Part shown: piece by piece, positions 8,418 through 18,100 of the stretch
Layout of the letters: every line of letters begins with the position of its first letter
Position numbering within the stretch: position 1 is the stretch's first letter
From: Cystobacter fuscus DSM 2262
GTDB lineage: Bacteria; Myxococcota; Myxococcia; Myxococcales; Myxococcaceae
Direction of reading: 5' to 3'
Assembly (NCBI RefSeq): GCF_000335475.2
Contig: NZ_ANAH02000064.1
Span: forward strand, 186,001 to 250,000
DNA: 64,000 bases
Position numbers and translations under genes: made by a program
Notes under the pieces: model-generated
What the model saw: the letters and a program-made list of their open reading frames with translations, nothing else
What the model was told of the DNA's origin: nothing
The model's database searches: none

Positions 8418-9449
8418 ATGGATGAAGAGCTGTCGTTGGTCGGCATGACGGAGGACATGGCGGCCAACTCCGTCCTCTACGGCTTCATCAGCCTGTGTCA
8501 GATGGCCTTCCCGGGGCGACTCCGGGCCTGCTACCTGCTGGGCAGCCACGCCATGGGCGAAGCCGTGGCCGACAGCGACCTCGACGTGACCCTGGTCTTC
8601 AAGGACCGCTTCCTCGAGGGCGAGCAGGCGCGGCACGAGCGCCTGCGCCAGTCCGTGGGCCTGTTGAGCCGCATCCCCGTGGACTCGAGCGCGGTGGAGG
8701 AGTCCCGGCTGTTGCGCGATGGGGCCGTCAACCTCAAGCAGGCCTCGCTGTTCCTCGCGGGAGAGGACCTCCGCGAGCGCATTCCGCTGATGCCCGCCGA
8801 GGAGTGGGTGCGCGTCGCCATGCACCGTCCCTACAACTTCATGGAGCGCGCCCGCTCGCGCGCCGAGGGCGAGCCGCTGCGCTACCCCCTCGCGTATCCG
8901 GATCCGCGCGGAGCTTTCCACGGCTACGACTACTCCGCGGTGATGGACTCGCGGGGCCAGCCCCAGCCGGGCTTCAAGGAGCTCGTCTCCATCGCGGCCC
9001 GGATCGCGGCGGCCGAGGCGGCGCTGAAGTCCGGAGCCCAGGCCTTCTTCAAGCGCGCTTCCATCGAGGCGCACCGCCGGCACGTGAACGACGAGCGGTC
9101 GCTCCTGTTCGAGCGCATCTATGACTGCCGCGCGCGTTGGGGCTATCAGGTGCCGACCGGTGCGGAGGACCGGGCTTATCTGCGCTCGCTGTGCGAGGGC
9201 ATGCTGGACGCGGAGAACCGGTTCCTGGCCCTCTACAGGGACTTCCTGCTGGCCGAGTTGGAGCGGGGTGGGGTGGGCCCCCGGGCGCTGGCGGCCCGGC
9301 GGTTGGGCGACATCCTCTATCCCGGCGACGAGGTCCCCACCGCCTTGAAGCGGCTGGAGGAGGCGCCCGAGCCGGAAGTGCGCGAGGCCGCCCGGGAGTC
9401 GCTCCGCCGCATCGCCCGATACTCCTCTCCCCCCGCGCCCGCGGTCTGA
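8418..9449 (+). CDS. nucleotidyltransferase-domain protein
   Basis: 343 residues from the ATG at 8418 (a GTG lies directly before it), with GAGGGAG about 8 bases upstream. The motif 'GSHAMGEAVADSDLDVTLVF' (~residues 36-55) is the GS-x9-DxD signature of the polymerase-beta nucleotidyltransferase fold (aminoglycoside adenylyltransferases, MNT toxins and others). The third acidic residue is not clear to me. A long middle helical region follows, and the last ~60 residues ('LAARRLGDILYPGDEVPTAL') look like a HEAT-type helical repeat. The substrate cannot be told. The ABC transporter gene begins 16 bases later, so the two are probably co-transcribed. Could be a resistance-type adenylyltransferase, but it is much longer than AadA-type enzymes. 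Confidence 0.65.
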   Translation: MDEELSLVGMTEDMAANSVLYGFISLCQMAFPGRLRACYLLGSHAMGEAVADSDLDVTLVFKDRFLEGEQARHERLRQSVGLLSRIPVDSSAVEESRLLRDGAVNLKQASLFLAGEDLRERIPLMPAEEWVRVAMHRPYNFMERARSRAEGEPLRYPLAYPDPRGAFHGYDYSAVMDSRGQPQPGFKELVSIAARIAAAEAALKSGAQAFFKRASIEAHRRHVNDERSLLFERIYDCRARWGYQVPTGAEDRAYLRSLCEGMLDAENRFLALYRDFLLAELERGGVGPRALAARRLGDILYPGDEVPTALKRLEEAPEPEVREAARESLRRIARYSSPPAPAV

Positions 9450-9465
9450 GCGGGGCCTCCGTCTC

Positions 9466-11211
9466 ATGTCCCAGGACTCCTCCTCCGGCGTCGTGCGCCG
9501 CCTCCTGGCCCTGGTCCAGCCCGAGTGGCGGACCCTGTGCGCGGGCGTGTTCTTCCTGCTGCTCGGCAGCGGCTTGTCCCTCGTCTTCCCCCAGGCCGTG
9601 CGCTTCATCATCGACGAGGCGCTCGGGTCGAAGGACGCCGCCCTCATCGACCGGGTCGCGCTCTCCATGATCGCCGTCTTCGCGGTGCAGGCTGGTGCCG
9701 ATTCGCTGCGCTACTACTTCTTCACCCAGACGGGTGAGCGCATCGTGACCCGGCTGCGGCACGAGCTGTTCTCGCGCCTCGTGGCCCAGGAAGTGGGCTT
9801 CTTCGATCAGCACAAGACGGGAGAGCTCACCAGCCGTCTGAGCGCGGACACCACGGTGTTGCAGAACGTGGTGAGCGCCAACATCGCCACGGCGCTGCGC
9901 AGCGGCGCGCAGGTGGTGGGCGGGCTCGCGATGCTCCTCTACACCTCGCCCCGGCTCACCCTGTTGATGCTGGCCGTGGTGCCGCCCCTGGTCATCACCA
10001 CCGTGCTCTTCGGCCGCCGCATCCGGCTGAGCTCGCGCCGGGTGCACGCCGCGCTCGCCGAGGCCACCGGCGTGGCGGACGAGATCCTCTCCGGCATCCG
10101 CACGGTGCGTGCCTTCGCCGCCGAGCGCCATGAGGTGGGCCGATACCGTCAACGGCTGGGCACCGCCTTCGAGCTGGCGCGCGAGCGCACGCGCCTGTCC
10201 ACGGGTTACGTCGTGGGCACCTCGTTCGGAGGACTCGCCGCCGCGGCCCTGGTGCTGTGGTACGGCACCCGGTTGATGCTGCGGGGCGAGCTCACCATGG
10301 GCAGCCTCACCTCCTTCCTCGTCTACACCACGCTCGTCTCCGTGGCCCTGAGCGGGCTGACGGACCTGTGGGCGGAGCTGCTGCGGGCCTCCGGCTCGGC
10401 CGAGCGCGTCTTCGAGATGATCGATCGCGTCCCCGCCATCCCCTCCGAGGGTGGCGAGCGGCTCCCGGAGGTGAGGGGCCGCGTCACCTACCAGGCGGTG
10501 CGCTTCGCCTATCCCGCGCGCCCGGACGTGCCCGTGCTCCAGGAGATCGAGCTGGAGCTCCAACCGGGCGAGGTGGTGGCCCTGGTCGGCCCCTCGGGCG
10601 GAGGCAAGTCCACCATCGCCAGCCTGCTGGTGCGCCTGTACGACCCTCAAGGGGGGCGCGTGTTGCTGGATGGCGTGGATTTGCGCACGCTGGATCCGGA
10701 GTGGCTGCGCCAGCAGGTGGGCTCGGTGGCGCAGGAGCCGTTGCTCTTCTCCGACTCCATCGCGGACAACATCCGCTACGGCCGCATGGACGCCACCGAC
10801 GCCGAGGTGGAGGCCGCCGCCCGCGCCGCCAACGCTCACGAGTTCATCTCCCGCTTCCCCGAGGGCTACCGCACCCACGTGGGAGAGCGCGGGGTGCAGC
10901 TGTCCGGCGGGCAGAAGCAGCGCATCGCCATCGCCCGCGCGGTGCTCAAGGATCCGCGCCTGCTGGTGCTCGACGAGGCCACCAGCGCCCTGGACGCCGA
11001 GAGCGAGCACCTGGTGCAGGAGGCGCTGGAGCGACTCATGCGGGGGCGCACCACGCTCATCATCGCCCATCGCCTGTCCACGGTGACGGGCGCGGACCGG
11101 GTGCTGGTGGTGGAGGGCGGTCGAGTGGTGCAGAGCGGCAGTCATGCCACCCTCATGACCCAGGAGGGACTCTACCGCCGCCTGGTCGCGCGGCAGTTCG
11201 TGGCCGCTTGA
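9466..11211 (+). CDS. ABC exporter half-transporter (MsbA/LmrA type, fused permease and ATPase)
   Basis: 581 residues, the usual size of a homodimeric ABC exporter. The N-terminal ~310 residues hold about six membrane helices, with 'RLRHELFSRLVAQEVGFFD', the intracellular-loop signature of the MsbA/MDR group. The nucleotide-binding domain has Walker A 'GPSGGGKST' (~375), Q-loop 'GSVAQEPLLFSDS', signature 'LSGGQKQR' (~480), Walker B 'LLVLDEATSALD' (~500-510) and H-loop 'IIAHRLS'. It starts 16 bases after the nucleotidyltransferase gene. Substrates of such exporters range from lipids to peptides. Export of the lipopeptide made by the nearby megasynthase is possible but unproven. Confidence 0.9.
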   Translation: MSQDSSSGVVRRLLALVQPEWRTLCAGVFFLLLGSGLSLVFPQAVRFIIDEALGSKDAALIDRVALSMIAVFAVQAGADSLRYYFFTQTGERIVTRLRHELFSRLVAQEVGFFDQHKTGELTSRLSADTTVLQNVVSANIATALRSGAQVVGGLAMLLYTSPRLTLLMLAVVPPLVITTVLFGRRIRLSSRRVHAALAEATGVADEILSGIRTVRAFAAERHEVGRYRQRLGTAFELARERTRLSTGYVVGTSFGGLAAAALVLWYGTRLMLRGELTMGSLTSFLVYTTLVSVALSGLTDLWAELLRASGSAERVFEMIDRVPAIPSEGGERLPEVRGRVTYQAVRFAYPARPDVPVLQEIELELQPGEVVALVGPSGGGKSTIASLLVRLYDPQGGRVLLDGVDLRTLDPEWLRQQVGSVAQEPLLFSDSIADNIRYGRMDATDAEVEAAARAANAHEFISRFPEGYRTHVGERGVQLSGGQKQRIAIARAVLKDPRLLVLDEATSALDAESEHLVQEALERLMRGRTTLIIAHRLSTVTGADRVLVVEGGRVVQSGSHATLMTQEGLYRRLVARQFVAA

Positions 11212-11329
11212 GGCAGCCGCGGAAAACGAAAACCGAATGCCGAGTTCTACTCACGAAGATGCTCGACAAGATCGCAGGTGAAGTCTGCGTGCCCAGTTCC
11301 AAACTCAATAAGCTGGCTACGAAGACTCC
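11212..11329. other. AT-richer gap upstream of the Imm11-like gene
   Basis: This 118-base stretch is visibly richer in A and T than the DNA on either side ('ggaaaacgaaaaccgaatgc', 'ccaaactcaataagctgg'). It holds no gene I can support. Genes of the Imm11 type usually follow a toxin gene, so this could be the eroded end of a lost toxin or a foreign-DNA junction. It could also simply be a promoter region. Confidence 0.3.
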
Positions 11330-11902
11330 ATGAACACGCAGGTGAAATACTATCGATTGCATGACAACATGCGCATCCGTAAGCGCTGGCATTTGCGCAT
11401 GCCTTTCGACGCCCAAGGCGAGTGGATAGATACCTGGCAGTTTAATGAGGGAAGGGTTCTCGACATCCCGGGGCCGATCCGCTTCCCGGTGAGGCCCACG
11501 GGCGTCGTGCTCGAGTACACGCTGTCCATGGGGATTCCCGTCGTCCATCGCCGGGTTGTCTCCCTCTTCGAGCGTCTGGGTCTCGACCGGGAAGTCCAGT
11601 TCCTTCCCGCCGAGGTGGAGGGGCAGACAGAACCCTGGTTCATCATCAATACCCTTCAAGTCATCCGCTGCATCGACGACGCCCGGTGTGAGGAGGTCTT
11701 TTATTGGCAGCCGGAGGACGAGCGTCCGGACAAGCTGGGCGAGTACCAGAACGTCCGCGGGCTCAAGGTGGATCCAGAGAAGATTGGAGGCGCCAACATC
11801 TTCCGCCCCTGGGGCTGGCTGGTGGCGTTCCTCGTCTCCGAGCGCGTCAAGCAGGCGATGGAAGACGAAGGCATCACCGGCATCGACTTCACCCCGGTAT
11901 GA
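11330..11902 (+). CDS. Imm11-like (DUF1629) immunity protein
   Basis: 190 residues, no signal peptide. The opening 'MNTQVKYYRLHDNMRIRKRWHL' and the core 'FERLGLDREVQFLPAEVEG', 'INTLQVIRCIDDARCEEVFYW' and 'IFRPWGWLVAFLVSERVKQAMED' follow the layout I know for the Imm11/DUF1629 family, immunity proteins that neutralise polymorphic toxins and occur in many copies in myxobacteria. No toxin gene is directly adjacent; the upstream neighbour is an ABC exporter on the same strand and the downstream genes are convergent. It may be an orphan immunity gene protecting against toxins of relatives. The ribosome-binding site is weak (GAAGACTCC before ATG). The specific toxin cannot be inferred. Confidence 0.7.
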   Translation: MNTQVKYYRLHDNMRIRKRWHLRMPFDAQGEWIDTWQFNEGRVLDIPGPIRFPVRPTGVVLEYTLSMGIPVVHRRVVSLFERLGLDREVQFLPAEVEGQTEPWFIINTLQVIRCIDDARCEEVFYWQPEDERPDKLGEYQNVRGLKVDPEKIGGANIFRPWGWLVAFLVSERVKQAMEDEGITGIDFTPV

Positions 11903-12042
11903 GCCGGGCAGGGGAGCACTCCCACTCATCTTGCTCGCGCGTAGTCAATCAGCCAGACGGCCTCTGCTCTCAGCGGCAGGGGTCGTCAAGCGAGCTGAAT
12001 GGGGAAGCATGTTTGTAAGGTGAAGTCTCCAGCTAGCGAAGG

Positions 12043-12513
12043 TCAGACTTCCTCGTCGGGTAGAAGTGAGAGGAGCAGTTCGTCGTCAGGGCCGAGTGGT
12101 CGCCAACCGGGCGGAGGCGGCGTTGCCCGGAGCACCGACCTAGCCTGCCTGACTCGCTCCTCATGGCTTTCTGGGGTGAATGCAGTCCACGAGCCGAGCG
12201 CCTTTGCAACCTTGAAACGGTTTGCGTCATTCATCACGGTGGGCCAGCCGTCGGGGAGGCTCTCGTACAGTTCACGCACGAATTGGCCGCGCACCAAGCG
12301 GGTGAGCTCATGGCTTCGTTCCGCTTCGGCCACCAGTCCTTGGAACACCTGCACTCCGGCAATATCGTCCTTGCCAAGTTCCTTGGCCAGCGCCACCAAC
12401 GAGGCAGTGGGGCGCGCCTCGGCGAAAGCCGTGAGTGAATCGTAACCTCGCTCGCGGACCCGCTCGTACAGTCGTGCCACCCAGTTGCCCTGAAAAGGAT
12501 GTCTGTCGCTCAT
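12043..12513 (-). CDS. putative immunity protein, third tandem paralogue
   Basis: 156 residues from the ATG at 12513, preceded by AGAGGG; the reading frame extends 13 residues further upstream without support. It is the third of three consecutive paralogues of identical length downstream of the DUF2380-type lipoprotein toxin. All share 'GNWVARLYERVRERGYDSLTAFAEARP' near the N-terminus and end in 'RATPPPPGWRPL...LLPDEEV'. The middle differs between copies ('SHELTRLVRGQFVRELYESL' here). No signal peptide, acidic, mostly helical. I know of no biochemical function. Position and repetition suggest an immunity family for the lipoprotein toxin, with copies diverging to match different toxin variants. 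Confidence 0.7.
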   Translation of the reverse strand: MSDRHPFQGNWVARLYERVRERGYDSLTAFAEARPTASLVALAKELGKDDIAGVQVFQGLVAEAERSHELTRLVRGQFVRELYESLPDGWPTVMNDANRFKVAKALGSWTAFTPESHEERVRQARSVLRATPPPPGWRPLGPDDELLLSLLPDEEV

Positions 12514-12548
12514 GGCCCTCTTCAGCGGGTGAGGTTCACAGGGGAGGA

Positions 12549-13019
12549 TCAAACTTCCTCGTCAGGCAGGATCGTGAGCAGCAACCCGTCGTCGGGGCCG
12601 AGCGGGCGCCACCCGGGCGGCGGTGGCGTAGCAAGGAGCGCATCGCCGGCCTTCGTGACGCGCTCCTCGTGGGTTTCAGGGGTGTACGCGGACCATCGGC
12701 CGAGTGCCTCGGCAACCTTGAAACGGTTGGCGTCGTCCAGCACTACCGGCCAACCCTCGGGGACGCTCTGGGTCCAGAGGCGTACGAATACATCGCGCAC
12801 AAAGCGTGTGACCTGCTTGCGCCGCTCCGCCTCGGCGAGCAGCCCGCGCAGCACCTGCACCCCAGCAACGTCGTCCTTGCCCAGTTCCTTGGCCAGCAAA
12901 TGCAGTGGCATGGTGGGGCGTGCATCCGCGAAGGCGGTGAGCGAATCGTAACCCCGCTCGCGGACCCGCTCGTACAGGCGTGCCACCCAGTTGCCCTGAA
13001 AAGGATGTCCGTCGCTCAT
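12549..13019 (-). CDS. putative immunity protein, second tandem paralogue
   Basis: 156 residues from the ATG at 13019 (ribosome-binding AGAGGG upstream). The open frame continues upstream through the first paralogue in a different frame, which is a shadow and not used. It has the same N-terminal 'FQGNWVARLYERVRERGYDS' and C-terminal 'ATPPPPGWRPLGPDD' blocks as its neighbours, with its own middle ('RKQVTRFVRDVFVRLWTQSV'). Its start lies 493 bases after the first copy's start and 506 before the third's, so the unit has clearly been duplicated in tandem. Likely a cytoplasmic immunity protein for the upstream lipoprotein toxin or a relative of it; inferred from context only. Confidence 0.7.
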   Translation of the reverse strand: MSDGHPFQGNWVARLYERVRERGYDSLTAFADARPTMPLHLLAKELGKDDVAGVQVLRGLLAEAERRKQVTRFVRDVFVRLWTQSVPEGWPVVLDDANRFKVAEALGRWSAYTPETHEERVTKAGDALLATPPPPGWRPLGPDDGLLLTILPDEEV

Positions 13020-13041
13020 GGCCCTCTCCAGGGGATGAAAT

Positions 13042-13512
13042 TCAGACTTCCTCGTCAGGCAGGAGCGTGAGCAGCAGTTCATCGTCAGGGCTGAGTGGGC
13101 GCCAGCCGGGCGGTGGTGGCGTGGCACGCAGAGCTGCGCGGGCTTGCCTGACACGCTCCTTATGCGTTTCTGGGGTGTCGGCGCTCCACGTGCCGAGCGC
13201 CATGGCAATCTCTCCACGGCTTGTGTCGTCCAGCACGGCCGGCCAGCCGTCAGGGAGGCTCTCTGCAAGTTCGCGCACGAGAACATCACGCACGAAGCGT
13301 GTGACCCGATGGCTTCGCTCCGCCTCGGCAAGCAACCCTCTGAACACCTGCACCCCGGCGATGTCGTCCGGACCAAGCTCCTCGGCCAGCAAATTCAGAG
13401 GAACGGCGGGGCGCGCTTCGGCAAAGGCGGTCAACGAGTCGTAACCGCGCTCGCGGACCCGCTCGTACAGGCGTGCCACCCAGTTGCCCTCCCAGGAACG
13501 TCCGTCGGTCAT
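13042..13512 (-). CDS. putative immunity protein, first tandem paralogue (cognate candidate)
   Basis: 156 residues. The start at 13512 overlaps the stop codon of the lipoprotein toxin gene by one base (TAATG), with GGGGAAGG just before it, so the two are translationally coupled and this copy is the best cognate immunity candidate. Same family as the next two genes: 'GNWVARLYERVRERGYDSLT' near the start, 'ATPPPPGWRPLSPDDELLL' near the end. Its middle is distinct ('SHRVTRFVRDVLVRELAESL'), and 'RPAVPLNLLAEELG' replaces the 'TASLVALAKELG' of copy three. No membrane segment. Confidence 0.75.
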   Translation of the reverse strand: MTDGRSWEGNWVARLYERVRERGYDSLTAFAEARPAVPLNLLAEELGPDDIAGVQVFRGLLAEAERSHRVTRFVRDVLVRELAESLPDGWPAVLDDTSRGEIAMALGTWSADTPETHKERVRQARAALRATPPPPGWRPLSPDDELLLTLLPDEEV

Positions 13513-15044
13513 TACCTTCCCCAAGGAGTGAAGTTCATCGGGATGTCGTAGAACTTCATACGCTTCGAGACGAGCTTCAATATCTCGTTCCGAGTCAACA
13601 TCCGGCCAGCTTCGGCCTCGGCATCAAGCAGCGCTTCCATGATCATCCGGTTCCACTCACCGGGCCATGTGCGCCCCAGCTTCCAGTCGCCCCCACCGTG
13701 AATGGCCTCGTGGTGCGCCTGCTCCAGCCTGACGCAGAACTGGTCAATCTCCATCTCGCCGGTGAAGCCGCGCTTCTCGAACCACTCGCGGAACTCCTTG
13801 GGCAGGACGTGGTGCCGGGGTGGCTCGGCCATTCCGGCCCCCGTTTTGCCCGTCACGCGCATGCCCCGCACCTCGGGGCTGTCGCCCAGCGCTTCGCGTA
13901 CGCCCCTGGGTAGTTCGCCGTGCGCCTCGGCCATCATCACCTGGCCCGCCTGAATCCGCACGGCGGCGCTGACAGCGGGCACGGAGAGGACGCCCGCTCG
14001 CACCAACTGGCGCATCATCTCCACCCACTCGGCGGAGACGACGAGCCGTGTGCCCATCATCACGCCGTTGGCTCCCACCATGAAGCCCACTCCGAGCGTG
14101 GCGGGGCCGGCTCGTGGCAGCAGCCGGGGCAGGGAGAACTTCAGTGCCGACAGCGTGGTGAGTGCCTCCATGGCTTCCTTCAGTGCCAGCGCCTTCTGGA
14201 GGACTTCCGCCCCCTTGCGCATGGCCTCTCGGAGTGCGGCGAACTCGCCGGTGAGGTGGCCCACCAGGGCGGGGACGTTTTGCGCCGCGGCCTCCACCTG
14301 CTCCGGCTCCAACGAGGAGAGTGCCGTCATGGTGGGCTCGAGCATCTTCTGGATGCGGTCCAGATTCATGAACAGCGTCTCCACGCCATGGAGGTGTCCG
14401 GAGAGCGCGACGTCGGTGAGGTGGAGGATGTCAACCCAGACGGCCAGGAGAATGGAGCCCAGCATGGCGGCTTCCAGACGTGGGCCGGCCAGACGCAGCA
14501 GAGCGAGCCGCATGTCCGAGTCCTCCACCTCCGAGGCGGCAATGGCCAGCCGGGTGGCGGCGGCGAGCTCGGCGTCAACCCACCGCCGTTGACGTTCGCC
14601 ATATTCGAGGTAGCGGACGAAGATGCCGCTGCCTACGCCAGCGATGCCCAGGTGGTTGGCCTTGAGCCTGGAAAGTTCGCTGGAGACGCGGCGCGAGGAG
14701 GTGGAGACCTCGTCCACGGCACCGAGAAACGCCACGTGGGCCGCGAGGGCGCTCGGCCACGCATTCCCCTCCACCCGGCCAGGACCCGCCGCCGTCACGG
14801 CCTCTCGCGAGTCCCGGCGCCGGTGCGGCTGCTCCGCACTGTCGGACTCGGGCGGGGAGGCTCGAGCGAGCGGAGACGCCTCGCCCGGCCCTCCGGTGAG
14901 CGCGGTCCCCATGGCCTCGCGCGGCGTGTAGTGCAGGCTCATCCCCCGGCCAGGCGGTGGCCTCCGCGATGCACAGGCGTTGGACAGCAGGGCCAAGGCG
15001 ATCAACAGCCCTGTTCCCCTTGCCCCTGGTCGCTCAGCGCGCAT
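13512..15044 (-). CDS. DUF2380-type lipoprotein, probable SitA-like polymorphic toxin with C-terminal His-rich nuclease-like domain
   Basis: 510 residues. The N-terminus 'RGTGLLIALALLSNACAS' is a lipoprotein signal with lipobox Cys at ~24. Residues ~100-380 form an Ala/Leu-rich helical body, with possible membrane-active segments ('GSILLAVWVDILHLTDVAL', 'PATLGVGFMVGANGVMMG'). The C-terminal ~120 residues carry 'RHHVLPKEFREWFEKRGF', 'QAHHEAIHGGGDW' and 'WPGEWN', a conserved His/Trp/Asn pattern like HNH/AHH treble-clef nuclease toxins. The layout matches the myxobacterial DUF2380 lipoproteins and recalls SitA toxins, lipoproteins passed between siblings by outer-membrane exchange. It overlaps the first of three putative immunity genes by one base and lies 70 bases downstream of the NRPS stop. 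Toxin activity is inferred. Confidence 0.75.
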   Translation of the reverse strand: MRAERPGARGTGLLIALALLSNACASRRPPPGRGMSLHYTPREAMGTALTGGPGEASPLARASPPESDSAEQPHRRRDSREAVTAAGPGRVEGNAWPSALAAHVAFLGAVDEVSTSSRRVSSELSRLKANHLGIAGVGSGIFVRYLEYGERQRRWVDAELAAATRLAIAASEVEDSDMRLALLRLAGPRLEAAMLGSILLAVWVDILHLTDVALSGHLHGVETLFMNLDRIQKMLEPTMTALSSLEPEQVEAAAQNVPALVGHLTGEFAALREAMRKGAEVLQKALALKEAMEALTTLSALKFSLPRLLPRAGPATLGVGFMVGANGVMMGTRLVVSAEWVEMMRQLVRAGVLSVPAVSAAVRIQAGQVMMAEAHGELPRGVREALGDSPEVRGMRVTGKTGAGMAEPPRHHVLPKEFREWFEKRGFTGEMEIDQFCVRLEQAHHEAIHGGGDWKLGRTWPGEWNRMIMEALLDAEAEAGRMLTRNEILKLVSKRMKFYDIPMNFTPWGR

Positions 15045-15114
15045 TGTTGAACGTCTCCTCCGCTACCGTCGAAGCCACAAAAGGCGAGAGAGCCGCCTGC
15101 GGACGGCCCCTGCG

Positions 15115-18100
15115 CTACCCGGCCTCCGTTCCTGGCTCCCGCGCCCGCTCGAGCAGGCTCCTCAGCCGCGCGGCCAGGTGCTCCACCAGGGGCAGGGTGA
15201 CGATGCCGATGTGCGTGCCCGGCTGATCGTGCACCTCCACGCCACCCCGGGCGAGCGGCTCCCAGCCGTACTCCGCCACCGGCACCGCCTTCTCGCCGGG
15301 GTAGGCGTCGCTGGCGCGCAGCAGCACCAGCGGGCCTCCGTACGGCTTCGGGTCGTACATCCGCGCGGCGGTCCAGTTGCGCTCGTACACCCGCCACAGG
15401 GTCCGCAGCTCCGCGCACGCCGCCTCGTCCAATTGGAGCGCGGCGCTCGCCTCGGGAGGCCCGTCCAGCACCGACCACAGTTCCGCCGAATCCAACCGCT
15501 GGAGGAGGTCCGCCGCCCGCGAGTGGTGTGCTCCTATCCGCCGCAGGTGGTTGGTGAACTTGAACACCGCCGGGTTCATCATCCCCGGTTCGAGCGCCTC
15601 CAGCTTGAAGCCGCCGTCATTGGCACGCGCGTCCATGATGACCAGCAGGCCCACCCGCTCGCCCCGCTCCTCGAGCTGCCGCGCCATCTCGTAGACCACG
15701 CGCGCCCCCATGGACCAGCCGCCCAACAGGTAGGGGCCCTCGGGCTGCACCTCCTGGATGGCTTCCAGGTAGCGCGCGGCCATCTCCTCCACCGTCTTCT
15801 CGGTCCCGTTCTCCAGCGACCGGAGGGCGTAGAAGGGCTGGTCCGCGTCCATCCGCTTCGCCAGCTCCAGATAGGTCATCGCGTCGCCGTCCACGCCGTG
15901 CACGCAGAAGAAGGGCCTCGCGCCGCCTCCCTTCCTCAGCGCCACCAGCGGTGAGTCCGACGTGATGCCCGAGTCGATGCGCGCCGCCAGGGCCTCCAGC
16001 CGCGGGGCCTCGAACAGATCGATCACCGCGAGCCGCGCGTGGAACAGGGTGCCCACACGCGCTACCACCTGCGTGGCCAGCAGCGAGTGTCCGCCCAGCT
16101 CGAAGAAGTCGTCGTGCACGCCCACGCGCGGCACGCCGAGCAACTCCCGCCACAGCTCCGCCAGCTTCCGCTCCGTCTCCGTGCGCGGCTCCACGTACGC
16201 CTCGCTCGCCTCCCGCTGGGCGGGAGCGGGCAGTGCCTTGCGATCCACCTTGCCATTCGAGGTGAGCGGCATCGTCTCCAGCACCACGAAGGCCGCGGGC
16301 ACCATGTAATCCGGCAGCCGCTGCTCCAGGAACACGCACAGTCCTCGCTCTTCGAGCGCGTGCCCCGGCTTGCCCACCGCGTACGCCACCAGGTGCTTGT
16401 TCCCTCCGGCCTCCTCGCGCGCCACCACCACGCACTCGCCCACGCCGGGGTGCTGGCCCAGCTCCGCCTCCACCTCGCCCAGCTCCACCCGGTAGCCGCG
16501 GATCTTCAACTGGTGATCCACTCGGCCGAGGAACTCGATGCGGCCCGTCTCCAGCCACCGCACCCGGTCTCCCGTCCGGTACAGCCGCGCTCCGGCCTCC
16601 CCACTGAAGCCGTCCGGAACGAAGCGCTCCGCCGTCAGGTCTGGCCGGCCCTGGTAGCCCCGGCCCACGCTCCGCCCGCCGATGAACAGCTCGCCCGGCA
16701 CGCCCGGTGGCACGGGCTGGCCGTACCCGTCCAGCACGTAGGCCTTCACGTTCCCCAGCGGCCGGCCCAGCGGCACCGTTCCCGCGCCCCGGGCCCCGCG
16801 CTCGACCTTGTCCGCGAGCACTCCCACCGTCGTCTCCGTCGGGCCGTAGTGGTTGAACACCTCGCACTCCGGCGCCAGGGCATGCACCTTCTCCACCAGC
16901 GCCCACTCCGAGCGATCCCCCCCCAGCACCAGGCGCCGGCGCGGCAGCACCGCCGCGGCGTCCGCTCCCGACATCAGCGCCTCCAGGTGCGTCGGGACAA
17001 TCTTCAATCCCTCCACGCCGTGCTCGCGCCCGTGGGCCGCCATCCGCGCCGCGTCCGAGGCCGTCTCCTTGTCCACCAGGTGCACCGCGCCCCCCGCGCA
17101 CAGCGTGGGGAAGAGCGCCGTGTGGCCCAGGTCCGCCGCCAGCGTCGACACCGAGGCGAAGCTCATCCCCCGGGGCAGCTCCAGGCGCTCGCTCACCGCC
17201 GCCACGTAGCTCGCCAGGTGTTGGTGCTCGATGCACACCCCCTTGGGCTGCCCCGTGCTCCCGGACGTGTAGATGACGTACGCCACGTTGTCCGGCCCGG
17301 CCCGGGACTCGGGGGCCTCCTCGGGTTGGGCCTCCAGCAACCCGTCCCCGGCGTCCAGGCTCACCAGGAACTCGCCCTGGGCGGGCAGTTCGTTCGCCAG
17401 GGACTCCTCGGTGACGATGATCTGGATGCGTGCGTCCTCGAGCACGTGCCGCACCCGCGCCGGCACCCGCGCGGCCGAGGGATCCAACGCCACGTAGGCC
17501 CCTCCCGCCTTGAGGATGCCCAGCAGGCCCACCAGCGCGTGCACCCGCCGCTCCACGAACAGGCCCACCCGCGTCTCCGCTCCCACTCCCAATGCCTGGA
17601 GCCAGTGCGCGAGCTGGTTGGCCCGCCGCTCCAGTTCCCCGTAGGTGAGCCGCTCGCCGCCCGCGCTCACCGCCACCGCCTCGGGCGTCCTCGCCGCCTG
17701 CTCGGAGACGAGCTCATGCAGGCACCGCCGCGCGTAGGGCCTCGCGGTATCGTTCCACTCCACCAGCACCCGCCGCCGCTCCTCCTCCGTCAGCAGCGGC
17801 AGCTCGGACAGCCGTGAGCGTTCTCCCCCGGCCACCACGCCCTCCATCAGGCGCTCGAAGTGCCGGGCCATGCGCTCCACCGTGGAGGCGTCGAAGAGGT
17901 CCGTGCTGTACATCCACTCGCACACCAGGCCCTCGGCCGTGGGGTTCACCAGCAGCGTCAGATCCAGCTTGGACATCGACTCGGCCGGGTGCTCGTTGCT
18001 CAGCGTCAATCCGGGCAGCCTGGGCATCGGCAGGGGGGCGTTCTGCAGCACCAGCTTCACCTGGAAGAGCGGCGCGTGGGCCGTGCTGCGCTCCGGGTTG

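Noticed and set aside
13020-13376. Upstream extension of the second tandem immunity gene
   Set aside because: It is an out-of-frame reading of the first paralogue; all three copies are 156 residues when started at their supported ATGs.
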